Below, one piece after another: positions 47,441 to 58,481 of a stretch of DNA of 64,000 nt. The position numbers and the translations under genes are program-made. The DNA comes from Epiperipatus broadwayi (Eukaryota > Onychophora > Udeonychophora > Euonychophora > Peripatidae): contig JAQFVV010000283.1 in assembly GCA_028023455.1 (NCBI GenBank), forward strand, positions 806,001-870,000. The letters run 5' to 3'. Position 1 is the stretch's first letter. Each line of letters starts with the position of its first letter. A model generated the notes under the pieces. The model worked only from the letters and a program-made list of their open reading frames with translations, did no database searches and was not told the origin of the DNA.

Positions 47441-47536
47441 GAGCTCAGAAGTGATGAATAGAGTAGCTCCCATTACAATATATATATATATATAACTCCC
47501 ATTACTATAGCTACTCTATTCATCACTTCTGAGTTC
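47441..47536. repeat. Hairpin with 28 bp arms and a B-box-like edge
   Basis: Arms 47441-47468 and 47509-47536 are inverted copies (AGAAGTGATGAATAGAGTAG) with one mismatch, around a (TA)n loop. Read on the minus strand, the right edge contains GGGTTTGAACTC, which resembles a pol III B box, so this may be two inverted SINE fragments. Confidence 0.7.
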
Positions 47537-49139
47537 AAACCCTGTAACTCAACCAGAAGAAAAGGCAGAGTGAAATAACTAATTTCACTAATTATATTGT
47601 TAAAAAGGGATTAAACTGATAACCCTCAGTTATATCTCCTATTCACATTATTTAGATAACCATCTTTCCCAGAATCAGCCAAACTTTGTGAAGGTAAAGC
47701 ATTTTATAAAGCCCTCAGAAGCTTTAAGCACCAGTGCCCTACCACATCATAACTGAGAGATCCTAACATTCCAGGTTCTAACTCTATTATTATAATTCTC
47801 AAGGTGAATAGCTTATCTTACAATAAATATCCATATAATTTATCTTAGATATGGAGTGAGATGAATAAAAACATTGAACACCTTTTAATGTTTAAATATA
47901 ATAAAAATGTATTTTATTAATCTTAATTATAAATATAAAACAAAGAAATGCACAAAAGAAAAAAATCTAATCCACAATACATTATTTAGCAATGCGATAA
48001 TACCCCCATCCTTCCATTCATTTCTTATGATATAATCTAATATCACAGATTGTGGGCATATAAATACACATATATATCAACTAACAAAAAATATATATTA
48101 TTCATATTGATCAGTGATATTACACAAATAAAAAATATCAACAAGGTAGATTATATTTTGACTCCTACCTTTTTTTTACACATAACAAAACAAACAAGAT
48201 GAAAAATTATATACAGCTTGATCTAATTTTATATGCACGCATGCATTTTTTACATATAGTTTAATTTAGACAAGATTAGTTTCTTAAATCAATATATTTC
48301 TTTAAAAAAAGATCCAAAAAAATATAAATGTTTTTTTACTTATACCAAATGGGAAGGAGGTGTGTACCCATTTCATTTCTGTTCTCTTTAAATATTTAAG
48401 AGACTCCAGTCAGTACAGAATGCTGGCTTCTGTGATAACAATTTTTTTCTGTTCTTAACCTAAACAAAACTTCCCTGGCATGCTCTAACTTATAATGCTT
48501 TGTTCAAAGGTGTGGCAACAAGCAGGAGAAAGATGATTTTGATTCTTCTACTTTTCTTGCTAGGCATGGTTTCAGAATAATGGAACATAGTGATTATTTG
48601 TGAATTAGATCTGGCATTAATGGTGAACTTTTACTCCATTTTATTCAATTTATTTAACACTTCTGGCACATTAATATTTTCCTCAGATCTTTCAGAATTG
48701 GATTTCAATAGTTCTCCAATGATTTTTTTCCATCTCCCCTTTATAGTTGTCCCAATCATTAATACCAACCATGCACTGACTCCGATAGCTCATTTTCTCC
48801 TTGCTATGATTTTTGATTTCATCTTTATCTTTCAAAAACCAACTTTATTGTACATTTAGACCATAGAAATACAGACCAAAAAGTAAAAAAAAACAAAAAA
48901 CAAGTAAATGATTATGAAATAGCATGCAAATAAAAAAAAAAAAGGATATATTTGAGTTAATGTTTGCACAGGAAACTTTTGTGACTTGTATGTTGTTCCA
49001 AAAATAGACCATAGAAACCCAATTTGTCTAAAGTTCATAGCAGGGAAGATTAAAATGAGATGCTGTTAGTAGGTAGTATTAATATCCGTGTTTGAGTTTT
49101 ATGAAATGATGAACAGCAACAGCCACCCAATAAACAGCA
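47537..49139. other. Spacer, no recognised gene
   Basis: No motif. The frame 48590-48859 (plus) is hydrophobic without family resemblance. Confidence 0.4.
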
Positions 49140-49600
49140 AAGTTGCGGGGAGCTCTATCCAATTGCAATGGAGTCCCAGGTTTGTGCAGCTGTGAAGAGG
49201 TCAGCAGTGCGCATATCTCTATCCCTTTCCTTGTTTAGTATTTGGCAAAACGCTGTGAATATATTATTCAAGATCTCAGCATGGAACACCAGCTTACAGC
49301 GCAATGCCCAGATGGAAAAGTTAATTATGGCCGAAAGCCGGATCTCAGAGAATATGCCCTTTTCAATTGCTGTCTTGAGGTTCATTTCAATTTGATTTCT
49401 TGTCATGTTTTGTTGAAAATGAGATCTTAAATTGTTCAAAGTTATGCATTTGAAGAGGAAGTGATCGGTAGTCTCTTCCTGTCTTTAACATAATGTGCAG
49501 ATTTCATCTTTATGAGCTCTGACTGCTGGCTTCTCGCTACTGACTCTAATCCCACATAAAACAAAATCCTGCACACAAAAGAACAATGTAATATTTTTAT
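49140..49600 (-). pseudogene. LINE C-terminal fragment
   Basis: The minus-strand frame 49155-49439 (94 codons: NNLRSHFQQNMTRNQIEMN, GIFSEIRLSAIINFSIWALR) is preceded, across a stop, by EICTLC, RQEETTDHFLFKCITLN. This gives the CxxC-H-C cluster of LINE reverse transcriptase C-termini followed by the usual helical tail. Upstream VQDFVLCGIRVSSEKPA is also open. The reverse transcriptase core is absent. The family differs from the other LINE ends here. Confidence 0.6.
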
Positions 49601-50099
49601 CTTTGATTTCCATTAATTTATTTTTCTAATCATCCCACAGATAAGGAATTTCATTTATTTTATAAAACACTTCATAAATCAAATCTTGATAACATATCTT
49701 GGTACATCTAAAAAAAAATGATTAAAAAAGTTATACCAAAGAGACAATTCTTTTAATTATCCACAAAAAAGGAGTTACAAGAACTTGGATACAACAATGT
49801 CTCTAATTAGTCTCTGATATATTAAACACTTAAATTTTTTCTACAAAAGATTTATATCAAAGAAAATGAATAAAATCTTTTTAGTATTTTTTTATCTATA
49901 AATGTAATTAAAACAAACTAACATATCTTTTAATTAGTTTTCCTTCTTTTAACTTTGTTAATTCTAAATATATATATACCCAAATAAAATAAAAAAGCAA
50001 AATGCAAGAAATGTACTACTTATCTGACTACAATGTAAATATCTGTATATATATATTGCCTGTAAATTTCTTTTTGATTTTTAAATTATATTTATAGTT
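49601..50099. other. Spacer
   Basis: AT-rich, nothing recognised. Confidence 0.5.
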
Positions 50100-50660
50100 A
50101 TAAATTTTATGAGTCAACTAACACTTGAATACAATGCTAACTGGCCAAAACTTGGGATGAGGTTTTAATCATCTTCAGTCACCATCACAATATGCAGGGT
50201 GCTAAATGTGTTCTAACCATTTTCACAGTCCTAGAAATCAACACAAATTATCTTGGATGGAGTTAATTCTGATAACTTGTTCAGACTTTTGAAAAATTTA
50301 TCTACTAGGCTGTATTCCAATCCATCACTCAACCATTATTTCAGACTGAACAAAAAACTATAACTATCCTAAAGATATCTCAATTCACGGACTCAAATGA
50401 TCACTATTGCAGGAAAACCTTATGTGCAGATGCAAACCCGTCTCACAAATAATCTGAGCCTTACAAGTTAATTTAGCTTCAAATAAAGCAAATAATTTTT
50501 TTAACAAAAACTCTATACCATGTCAACCTTTTTAGTTGTTACATGAATGTGTGTTGAGAATTTAATCAGTTTAGATTTTGTGGATATTTATGATGACTGA
50601 AGACAGTGGTTACTATTCACTTTCTTTCATTGGAATAAATATTCAGTTCTTTTCCTTGTA
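50100..50660. repeat. Inverted pair of tail-out termini
   Basis: On the minus strand near 50210-50146, ATATTGTGATGGTGACTGAA is followed by GATGATTAAAACC. On the plus strand near 50587-50615, ATATTTATGATGACTGAAGA is followed by CAGTGG. The units point away from each other with about 380 bp between. The matching part is short, so the pairing is tentative. Confidence 0.4.
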
Positions 50661-51023
50661 ACTTTATTTTTTTTTTGTTGCTTTTGCTTTAGTAAATTTT
50701 TCAACTGCTATCCTTGATTCCATTCTTTCTAAAGCTATTGTTTTAAGAATTTCCTTTATCATTTTACATTCAATCTTCTGTTGATATTAAACATGCACAC
50801 ACTATATAATTCAAAAGCAAAATATATATAAATCAAAACTTTAATATAATATATTGAACAATTATATAAATAATAATAAATTTTTGTTGAATCATCAAAC
50901 TTTTTCGAAGGCATAATCTTCATTATCAAGAAGTATAAACTCTCTCTTCATTTTTTTCATGAAGTACTAATATGCAAATATGTGACAAAACTGGGCAAAA
51001 TATGCAAATCAGAATCAGAACGT

Positions 51024-51332
51024 TTATACTTGCCTTTTCTTTGATATGGCATAAAATGATTCTCTTTTATTCATTGCATGTTCATCTGACATGATGTAAC
51101 ATGCCTCCTTAACCCTCCTCTGCAGATCATTCCACTCTCTACACAACAACACTCTTGGCCTATCCGGTTTGCACTGATGGCCCACAGCCGCTGAATGCTG
51201 AACAAAAATCGAAGGGTGGAATGAGTCCACTAAGGCCTTATTGTATGCATATACATGCTGGGATAATCTTGTTTGAACCGATGCCCTTGTCTCCCCATAA
51301 TATGCAGCTGGGCAATTGTTTTCACTACACAT
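51024..51332 (-). pseudogene. GIY-YIG nuclease end of Penelope-like ORF (left arm)
   Basis: A 102-codon frame; in-frame codons before its ATG add AVYKI, giving the GIY-like start. CSENNCPAAYYGETR (residues 2-16) is the YIG part, with arginine 22 and histidine 26 in RLSQH, the usual downstream catalytic-region residues. A cysteine pair (C2, C7) precedes it, as in Penelope endonucleases. The tail HSAAVGHQCKPDRPRVLLCR and W-NDLQRRVKEACYIMS matches the family's H..E.GH and R...E...I pattern. This is the more intact copy: the frame is open to QV-stop. The role in an intact element is cutting target DNA for retrotransposition. Without an RT it cannot act alone. Confidence 0.75.
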
Positions 51333-51387
51333 GATCTTATAGACCGCTTGCTATGCTTGCACTGGGAGAAATATAGTTTATAAGATC

Positions 51388-51642
51388 ATGTGTAGCGAAA
51401 ACAATTGCCCAGCTGCATATTATGGGGAGACGAGGGCATTGGTTCAAACAAGATTATCCAAGCATGTATATGTGTACAATAAGGTCTTAGTGGACTCATC
51501 CACCCTTCGATTTTTGTTCAGCATTCAGTGGCTGTCGGCCATCAGTGCAAACCGGATAGGCCAAGAGTGTTGTGTAGAGAGCAGAATGATCTGCAGAGGA
51601 GGGTTAAAGAGGCATGTTACATCATGTCAGATGAACAAGTGA
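51388..51642 (+). pseudogene. GIY-YIG nuclease end, damaged (right arm)
   Basis: Same start (VYKIMCSENNCPAAYYGETR) as the left arm but shorter: a frameshift near 51500 changes HPSIFVQHS into unrelated residues, though the original frame can be followed again to about 51690 (complement of the left-arm coding end). Histidine 26 remains in RLSKH. Confidence 0.7.
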
Positions 51643-52049
51643 TGAATAAAAGTGAATCATTTTATGCCATATCGAAGAAATGGCAAGTATAAACGTTCTG
51701 ATTCTGATTTGCATATTTTGCCCGGTCTTGTCACATATTTGCATATTAGTACATCGTGAAAAAATAAAGAGAGTGTTTGTACTTCTTGATAATGAAGGTT
51801 ATGCTTTCGAAAACATTTGAAGATTCAACAAAAAAAAATTATTATTATTTATATAATTATTCAATATATTATATTATTTTAAAGTTTTGATTTATTTATA
51901 TTTTGCTTTTGAATTATATAATGTGTGCATTTTTAATATCAACACATATTAAAGTTTTACATATAGTATGTAGCACACATTTAATCTTTATATATATTCA
52001 ATCTTCTGTATTTTCAGGGTTGTGAATTTTATATGCTCTATTCTTTGTA

Positions 52050-52694
52050 ATTTTATAAATGATTCTTCCATATTATGAACTTTATCATTTTTCTGTAGTT
52101 CTTTGTTGCACATCTAATACCTTTTTTTATTCTGTTGTACTTTCTCATCATTCTGATATTCTTTCTTTAATTTTGATTGCTGTTCAACAATTAAAACTCA
52201 TACTCCTACTCTTTGTTGTTTTTCAACAATCTCAGTTTTTATCTTTAAGCTTGTTGATTTTCCTCCACCTTTTTCAATTTTGTGTCAATGATTTTTTGCT
52301 TTTCTGTGACATTTTCTTACTGTATACCTATATTTTGGAATGTTTTCCTATTTTGTTTAAATTCTGGACATGAATATTTCTACTTTAAAAATGTGTACCT
52401 ATGCTTTGGAACATTGTACCCATCTTTTATTCCATATTTTGATTATCTCATTCTTCATGTCATTTATATTTTGCTTAATATTTTATCACACAATACATTT
52501 TGCAATTTTGTATTCATATTTTTAATTAAGGCACACATTTCTATGTTGAAAGTGCTTAGTATCTCATCTGTTATTTGTTCCATTGTTTTATCTACTTCTT
52601 GATTTTTTATTTTTGATAAACATTGGCTACACAACTCTTGTATCTCTACCTGCTGATTTTCCTTCATTATTTTAGACTGAGATCTTGTTAACAT
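52050..52694 (-). pseudogene. Decayed coiled-coil protein, possible retroelement ORF start
   Basis: The minus frame 52464-52694 begins MLTRSQSKIMKENQQVEIQE and is helical and charged. After a stop, the same strand continues with TKLKKVEENQQA, KLRLLKNNKE and RKNIRMMRKYNRIKK, interrupted by stops. The whole 640 bp reads as an eroded coiled coil. Several retroelement first ORFs or gag proteins begin with an LTRSQ-like segment, and it lies just upstream, in the same sense, of the left Penelope arm. The link to that element is inference. Confidence 0.35.
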
Positions 52695-53309
52695 TTGATA
52701 TATCCAAAAAGTTTCTATTATATACTAGCTCTCTTATTTATTTGTTAAATTTAATTTAAATCTTTTGAGTAGATTGTTATAATCTTCCTTTAATTCTAAT
52801 TTTATTTATTATTATTTTCCATTTTATATTATTCAAAACAATACACCAGATCATCTCTTCTGTCTTATCATGACACTATAACACATCATACCTTGCCTGC
52901 ACTCTCTATACATCCCCCCCCTTTTTTTTCCAAAATCATCTATCTATTGATATTAAAAAATTTTACCTGCCCTTTTTTTTTAAGTTGCCGAACACTTTAT
53001 TTATTGTATTGCTTTGAAGTCAATCTTTTCCCACTCTAATTTCTTTTTATCATCAGTGTACATACTTTACACCCTGATGGTATGTATCTTAAATTAATAA
53101 ATAAACTAAATATTTTTAACCATATCCAAGCTTTGTTCATACTCTACTTTTCTGCATTTATGCATTTAATTTTCTCATTTATTGCAACAACTAACTTTTA
53201 TTTTCATATCCAAAACTTTGAATGCCATTTATTACTGACTCCACTCATTTAATTTCCATATTTATTGCAACAGCTATTCCTTATTTTTGCACCCATACAT
53301 GATGTGGAC
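52695..53309. other. Spacer
   Basis: AT-rich with a C8T8-type run at 52914-52929. No gene. Confidence 0.5.
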
Positions 53310-53366
53310 CTTTCATAACTGTAATACCAATCTAACCTTGCACATTATTAGGTTTATTATATATAT
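53310..53366 (+). repeat. F1 fragment cut by the LTR insertion
   Basis: AATACCAATCTAACCTTGCA, then CATTATTAGGTTTATTAT, matches F1 at 47380-47420 and 16120-16150. It is interrupted exactly where the LTR starts. Confidence 0.55.
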
Positions 53367-55178
53367 TGTAACGGGCACGGGACAATCGAAAAAGCTCCAA
53401 CTTCCCTTTCACTTATATATGTAATGGGAAATTCTTATTATTCAAAAATCGTCCACCTTCCGCTACCTCAAGCAGAGAGAAATACGGAAACAGACGAGCC
53501 GATTTCCGTACTTGACCGAATCTGTACGCGATACGGATATAACCTCCAGATTATTTTTCCCGATCAACCTTCTCCTGGCTGCTGTAAGATATTACAGTTA
53601 CAGTGCTTGGCTAATTTATAAATTTTACAGGATAAAACCCTGCGCCATCAACGTTTCACGTGTTAATTTCATAACTAAAAAAATGCAAAAAATGAAATAA
53701 TATTTCTACCCTCCTAGTATTAGATTATTTTGTGAAGTGGCAAAGAATGAGACAAGACGGATTTAAATAAATTGATATATTTTTAATACTAACACATAAT
53801 TTGATAATAAAAAATATAAGAAACATTAACATAAAATTTAACCATATTATATTTTATAGTGCTATAAGGGAATAAATACTTGAAATTCTTATAAATAAAT
53901 ACTTGAAATCATTATAAATGCTGTCACATTTATAACTCGTTAGCCTAGCTGTCTATCAAAAGAATGTCATTACCATTCATGAAAGGCATTTGGCCATCGT
54001 CTATGGAATTTATGTGCACATTTGACGATATATAAAATAAGATTTAAGTTACCTAGGGTTTAGTCTTTGAGTTCATTCCGACGTGTTGTCGACCGTCACG
54101 TGGATTATCCACTTCTTTAGGAGGGACGGTCGTAGATTATATTTGGCGGGATGTAGCTTCTTGGTTAGTAAGGCATGGAGGATGAGGCATCTCAGGTCAG
54201 GCCACTACAGGAGTCCATAGGCAGGCGTTACTACCGTAGCTGTTACATTATTGCAGAACCATTGGTACAGAAGTCCGGATTGACTGTGATCATGATGGCC
54301 TTAGCCGGTCATACTATGTGAGATATCGACGGTAAAAGTCATGTTGGTTAGCTATATCGGCTGATTCTTGGAGCCGCGATTTTTTCACCTTGTCAACTCT
54401 AAGTCTCAAGCTCTAATCTCTCCTTTTATCTCCTTAGCTCTCCACCTAATTTTTCCTTTTTTTTTTTTTAATTAAAACATTCCAATGGCCTTTGTCCTTT
54501 AGGTTCTTTGTTTCCACTTGTTGTTGACACCTTCCATGCTATGCCTTTGGCCATATGTAACTTTATTTTATATGATTTTATAGCACTACGTACATTTTAT
54601 TTATTTCCTTATTTTTCTTTGATTACTTACACAGATTTTAACGCATGTTTTTCTTTATTTCTTATTTAAAATTTAATAATCATTTATTTTTTATCTAATT
54701 TTTGCTTTACCTCTACTCCCTAAACCCGCATTTTGTTTATCGTCAAATGTGTACTTTGAAGCCCAGATTCTTATCTTTTCGAACATATTAATTTTCTAGG
54801 TTTTTCTTTCCGCGCTATCGAAGTTTTTCTTTTTCCCTTTTTTTTTTTTTAAACTTTACTTTTCCTAAATCATATTTTACTACATGTTTTATTTATGTTT
54901 CTTTACTACTTTAACTTTCCTACCGTATGCTGGTAGTATTATAATTTAATATTTACTTTTATCAAAATTCGGACTTTGACTAGCAAAAGATAACGATCTT
55001 GTTAACTCTAGTTCCCTCTCTTTCTCTTTGTTGTGCTAATTTTCAACATTTCTTGGTTTTGTTAATTTCCAAGCTCGGTTTTTCTTTCTTATTTATTTAT
55101 TTCTTTCCAACCCTAACATTTCTAATTTGTGGATGTTTTGTAGGTACATGTGTGACCACAGTATGTGCGCTCATCACA
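53367..55178 (-). repeat. 3' LTR
   Basis: 1812 bp. About 40 differences from the other LTR by eye (about 2%), mostly C/T or A/G changes and homopolymer length changes. It contains a 10 bp insertion near 54427 relative to the right copy. Confidence 0.9.
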
Positions 55179-55181
55179 TTA

Positions 55182-55196
55182 CACCGTTCCCCCCTT
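55182..55196 (-). other. Putative polypurine tract
   Basis: The minus strand reads AAAGGGGGGAACGG, a few bases before the 3' LTR. A purine tract here primes plus-strand DNA synthesis in LTR elements. Confidence 0.6.
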
Positions 55197-55975
55197 TAAT
55201 ATTTTTTTCGTAAAAAAAAAACTTTAACCTTATGCCTGGAAATCTAAGTGCTCCCAACTATTGTTCGAACTCCTTTTTTTTTTATTCTTTTATTGCTACT
55301 ATGATGTGGCGATGAGGTTAATCTATAGAGAGGCGACCAGGTAATTATATACCTTTCTTTGCTGAACCAAGCAGTATAGCCAAACCAATTTAATCCTAAA
55401 CCTTACCATGCATGCGTTTAATTTCTGCCGCTACTCATATCTACCGGTTCGAATCCACAGGATATCCCTGTGACCCGATTAAACCTGTTCATACATCACC
55501 TTTCTGCAATAAGGCACCTCTAAGTGACAACTCCGGACACTATTATTGAGGTGGCTTGGAAGACTGGCATCTTTCCGTCCAGCTCATTCATGAGCCCAGT
55601 GTATTTCTGAACACTCTATATTCATACCAAAAGGGGTTCTTTCCCCATAAATTGGTCTCTGGACCATTGACTCACGATATATGTGCTTAATATCTAACTG
55701 GAAATATTAATCCAGTGAGTCATTGTGATACGGGGATCTCTGTCCCTGTGTTCTCTGTGTGATAATACTTGATGCACTGCAGACCCCCACAAGCATGGCA
55801 AAGAAGAAGGCAAAACCAAGTACTGCTAATAAGATCAAGCTACAAATCTCTAAGCCTACTTTCCCTCAACCTCAATCTACAACCCCATCCTGCCAATTAA
55901 TTTATCCTTTCTCATTTTATCCTAAAGTCCCTCATACTGTTTGGCCATCTATTGGCTCATCATTTCTTTATATCG
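55197..55975 (-). other. 3' untranslated interior of the LTR element
   Basis: No supported frame on the minus strand. It has higher GC than the surroundings. The plus-strand frame 55759-56007 lies antisense to the element and is rejected. Confidence 0.5.
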
Positions 55976-57536
55976 TTAGTTTCTGTATGCCCATCCGTTC
56001 TCCATGATTCGAGGTCCATGTCCATTTCTGAATGTGTCATCATCTAGTCCTCCCTTTTTTTTATTTTTTTTTATTTTGGGACTGCTCTTACGTTTTATCT
56101 GGTGGTTGTCTTCCTCTGTTGATATCACCTCTTCCTCCTCTGGGATGCGGATGTTGCTCTCGAGGTCCATGACTCACTGTCATGTCATATGGACGCTTAT
56201 ATTCTGTCTCCTCTCTCTGTCATCCGTTTCCTTGCCTCCTCAGGTTCCATTCCCTAGAATATCCTTGTTCTTCTTGCCAACATCTTTCCCCAGGATCTCA
56301 GTCATTTCTTATTCTAGGTGCTTCTCTTACATGCAGTTCCGACAGCGATTCCTCATTCTGTTGGTTGTCCCTAGTGGTGTCCAGTGCACTCAGCATCTCC
56401 ACCATCTGGTCCACCGTTTTCCTCTCTGTACTGATGAGAGTACATTCAATGTCCTTCAGAAACCCGGACCAAATTATACGGAATATTTGCGTCTCCGATA
56501 ACGGGTTTGCCATTATTAGTCATAATCTAGCCACCTGTCGATGGAAGAATGTTACGAATGACTCCTCCGGTCCTCATTTGTGCTGTTTTATTTGATGCAA
56601 CATATGCTCCTGGAGCTCCTCACTCCAATAACTGCTCTTCAACATTCTCTGGTATGCTGCAAATGTAATGGGCTTCTGGAATAGCGAATTTCACCAGACT
56701 TAAAACTCACCCTGCAGATGGCTGCAAGCGACTGCTATCTTGGCTTCTTCACTTACTCTAATGAATTGGAAGTACCGTTCCAGGCTGCTCAAGTGTTCCA
56801 TCGGGCTTTCTCCAGGGTTACCATTGAAAACTTGTACCTTCAGGAAGTGGTGGAAGCCCACAGGATAGTCCATGTAATTTCCAGATTCTCTGATTCTGTC
56901 TTCTCCATTAGTTCTTGGTTCTCGGCCCTCTATATTGGCATTAATGCTGCTATTGGCTGTACTCTTTACACATTCTTCCACTCTTGTGTTTAAACTGGCT
57001 ATTACTTTTGCCACTTGACCTAAACTCTCCTGCATGCTCATCGTCACTCTTTGACTCTTATCTCTAACTACATCTGTCTCTTCATCTAACGGTCCTATCT
57101 CCCTTTCTGGATGTCCTATATCTTTTTCCCAATCACAATCTCCTAATTCTCTAACTCTCTCCTCAACCGTTTCAGATTTCGCATATCCACATGGCCCTAT
57201 ACTCCTTTGTTCCTCCATCCCCATCTCTGGGTGAAATCCAGCCCATGTATCATCAGACTTTGATTGCTGGATGATCTCATTTTTTACTTCTTCCTTGAAT
57301 GCAGGCATTCTTTTCTGGCTATCGATTTCGACCTTGATCATCCATTCTTCTATTCTTCTCTCCTGTCTGTTCATGTATTCTTCCACGAATTGCTGTTGAT
57401 CAATCCTCATTTGCCTTAGCATATCCATGATATCATTATTACTTATTTTACCCGGTGCTTTCATCTCTTTATCTTCATTCCCTTCTCTCACTTCCTTTCC
57501 TTGAACGTCCATTTTATCTTGGGATCTCATATGCAT
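55976..57536 (-). pseudogene. Retrotransposon gag, broken
   Basis: Capsid-type protein that would package the element's RNA. The first frame (57536-56700, 278 codons) opens with a charged coiled-coil-like part (residues 1-110: MRQMRIDQQQFVEEYMNRQ-like heptads) and an acidic linker. It ends in the gag core VQVFNGNPGESPMEHLSSLE, then RYFQFIRVSEEAKIAVACSH (about residues 235-275), matching the F.G.....W+..+E.YF.....E..K...A...L.G pattern of Ty3-type gag. After an in-frame stop the same protein continues (SYWSEELQEHML, GPEESFVTFFHRQVARL), and a further frame (56513-56298) holds SETQIFRIIWSGFLKDIECT. A lysine-rich piece (55976-56170) could be the basic tail. No CCHC zinc knuckle is visible. At least three stops or shifts make it non-functional as it stands. 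Confidence 0.75.
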
Positions 57537-58440
57537 AAATATAATGTTCTTTAACCCTTAATCTACATTTTTAATATTGTTTTACTAAACTCTTCTGGCT
57601 ATATTTATATAATGAAAATTTTTTTCTATTGATTCTCTGCTTTCCTTTTACTTTGATTAACGATTTAATATTTGTGATTTATCAGTTAGCGTTTAGATCG
57701 CTAGCCAATCCAAACATCTGTGCTCCAGTTCCTCTTCTTGTCCGCCTGCCCTAGATTTGCCCAACTGCCCGTCCACCTTGATGATTGTCCTCGTTTTCCC
57801 TACTCATCTACCTCTGACTCACTTTAATTAATTCAATGCTGCACGTTTATATATATATATATTTTAAATTTAACTCACTACTATATCGATATATCTAAGG
57901 AAATTCATTTTGACTGTGCTTCCAGATGCATGTACTTATGACATATATATTTCTAATATTTCATTATAAACTCCCCTTATTTTGCGGTCGTTTTAGAATA
58001 AAATCATACACATATATTTCTTCACTGGGATAATCTCCCTCATTACACATAAAATGTTTTTTTGTAAATTATATTCCTTTCACTATCTTAAAATCATACG
58101 TATATATATATTTTTTTCGACACGACTTATATTACATGGCGGTAATCATTTGACATTCTGATTTCTTTGTTCGTTATAACTTGACTAATTATTATCTGAG
58201 ATTATCCTTCACTATTCATTTCACTAACTAAAAAAATTTCCCCCTCGCTACTCTTTGTACACATTTGACGTGAAACGCTCGTATGGAGTATTATTAAAAA
58301 AAAACTTATCCCCTTCGCCTTCACTTTTCACCACTTTAACTTGCAACGCTAAATTTATATGTTTGAAAACACATATATTAACCAATTTTTATTTTAGAAA
58401 ATATTTATTATATTATATAATTATTTAACATGTGATTGTT
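57537..58440 (-). other. 5' leader of the LTR element
   Basis: 900 bp between the primer site and gag, with no open frame. It presumably holds RNA packaging signals. Confidence 0.5.
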
Positions 58441-58452
58441 AATTGGGCAGAA

Positions 58453-58476
58453 GTTTCGATCCCGGACTGGCCCCCA
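58453..58476 (-). other. Putative tRNA primer-binding site
   Basis: Five bases inside the 5' LTR end, the minus strand reads TGGGGGCCAGTCCGGGATCG. Its complement CGATCCCGGACTGGCCCCCA looks like a tRNA 3' end, with TTCGATC as the T loop and a terminal CCA. By my count it is one base short between T loop and CCA, so the primer tRNA is unidentified. Confidence 0.6.
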
Positions 58477-58481
58477 AAATA

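Larger units (their letters stand above)
50780..51943. mobile_element. Penelope-like element ends in inverted, tail-out pair
   Basis: Two arms of about 560 bp (50780-51343, minus sense; 51378-51943, plus sense) are inverted copies around a 34 bp spacer. Each encodes a GIY-YIG nuclease end, then ACTTCTTGATAATGAAG, a hairpin, TTCGAAAA, an A/T-rich tail and GTGTGCAT-TTTAATATCAAC. GIY-YIG C-termini of this kind, after a reverse transcriptase, are the hallmark of Penelope-like elements; the reverse transcriptase is absent here. The arms carry a scattering of mismatches. Confidence 0.8.

Noticed and set aside
53424-53621. 65-codon plus-strand frame present in both LTRs
   Set aside because: It is antisense to the element, and its conservation is explained by LTR identity.
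55759-56007. Proline/serine-rich plus-strand frame
   Set aside because: It lies antisense in the LTR element interior and resembles nothing known.
56004-56595. Plus-strand frames of 165 and 137 codons
   Set aside because: They are antisense shadows of the gag region, serine/leucine-rich without family resemblance.
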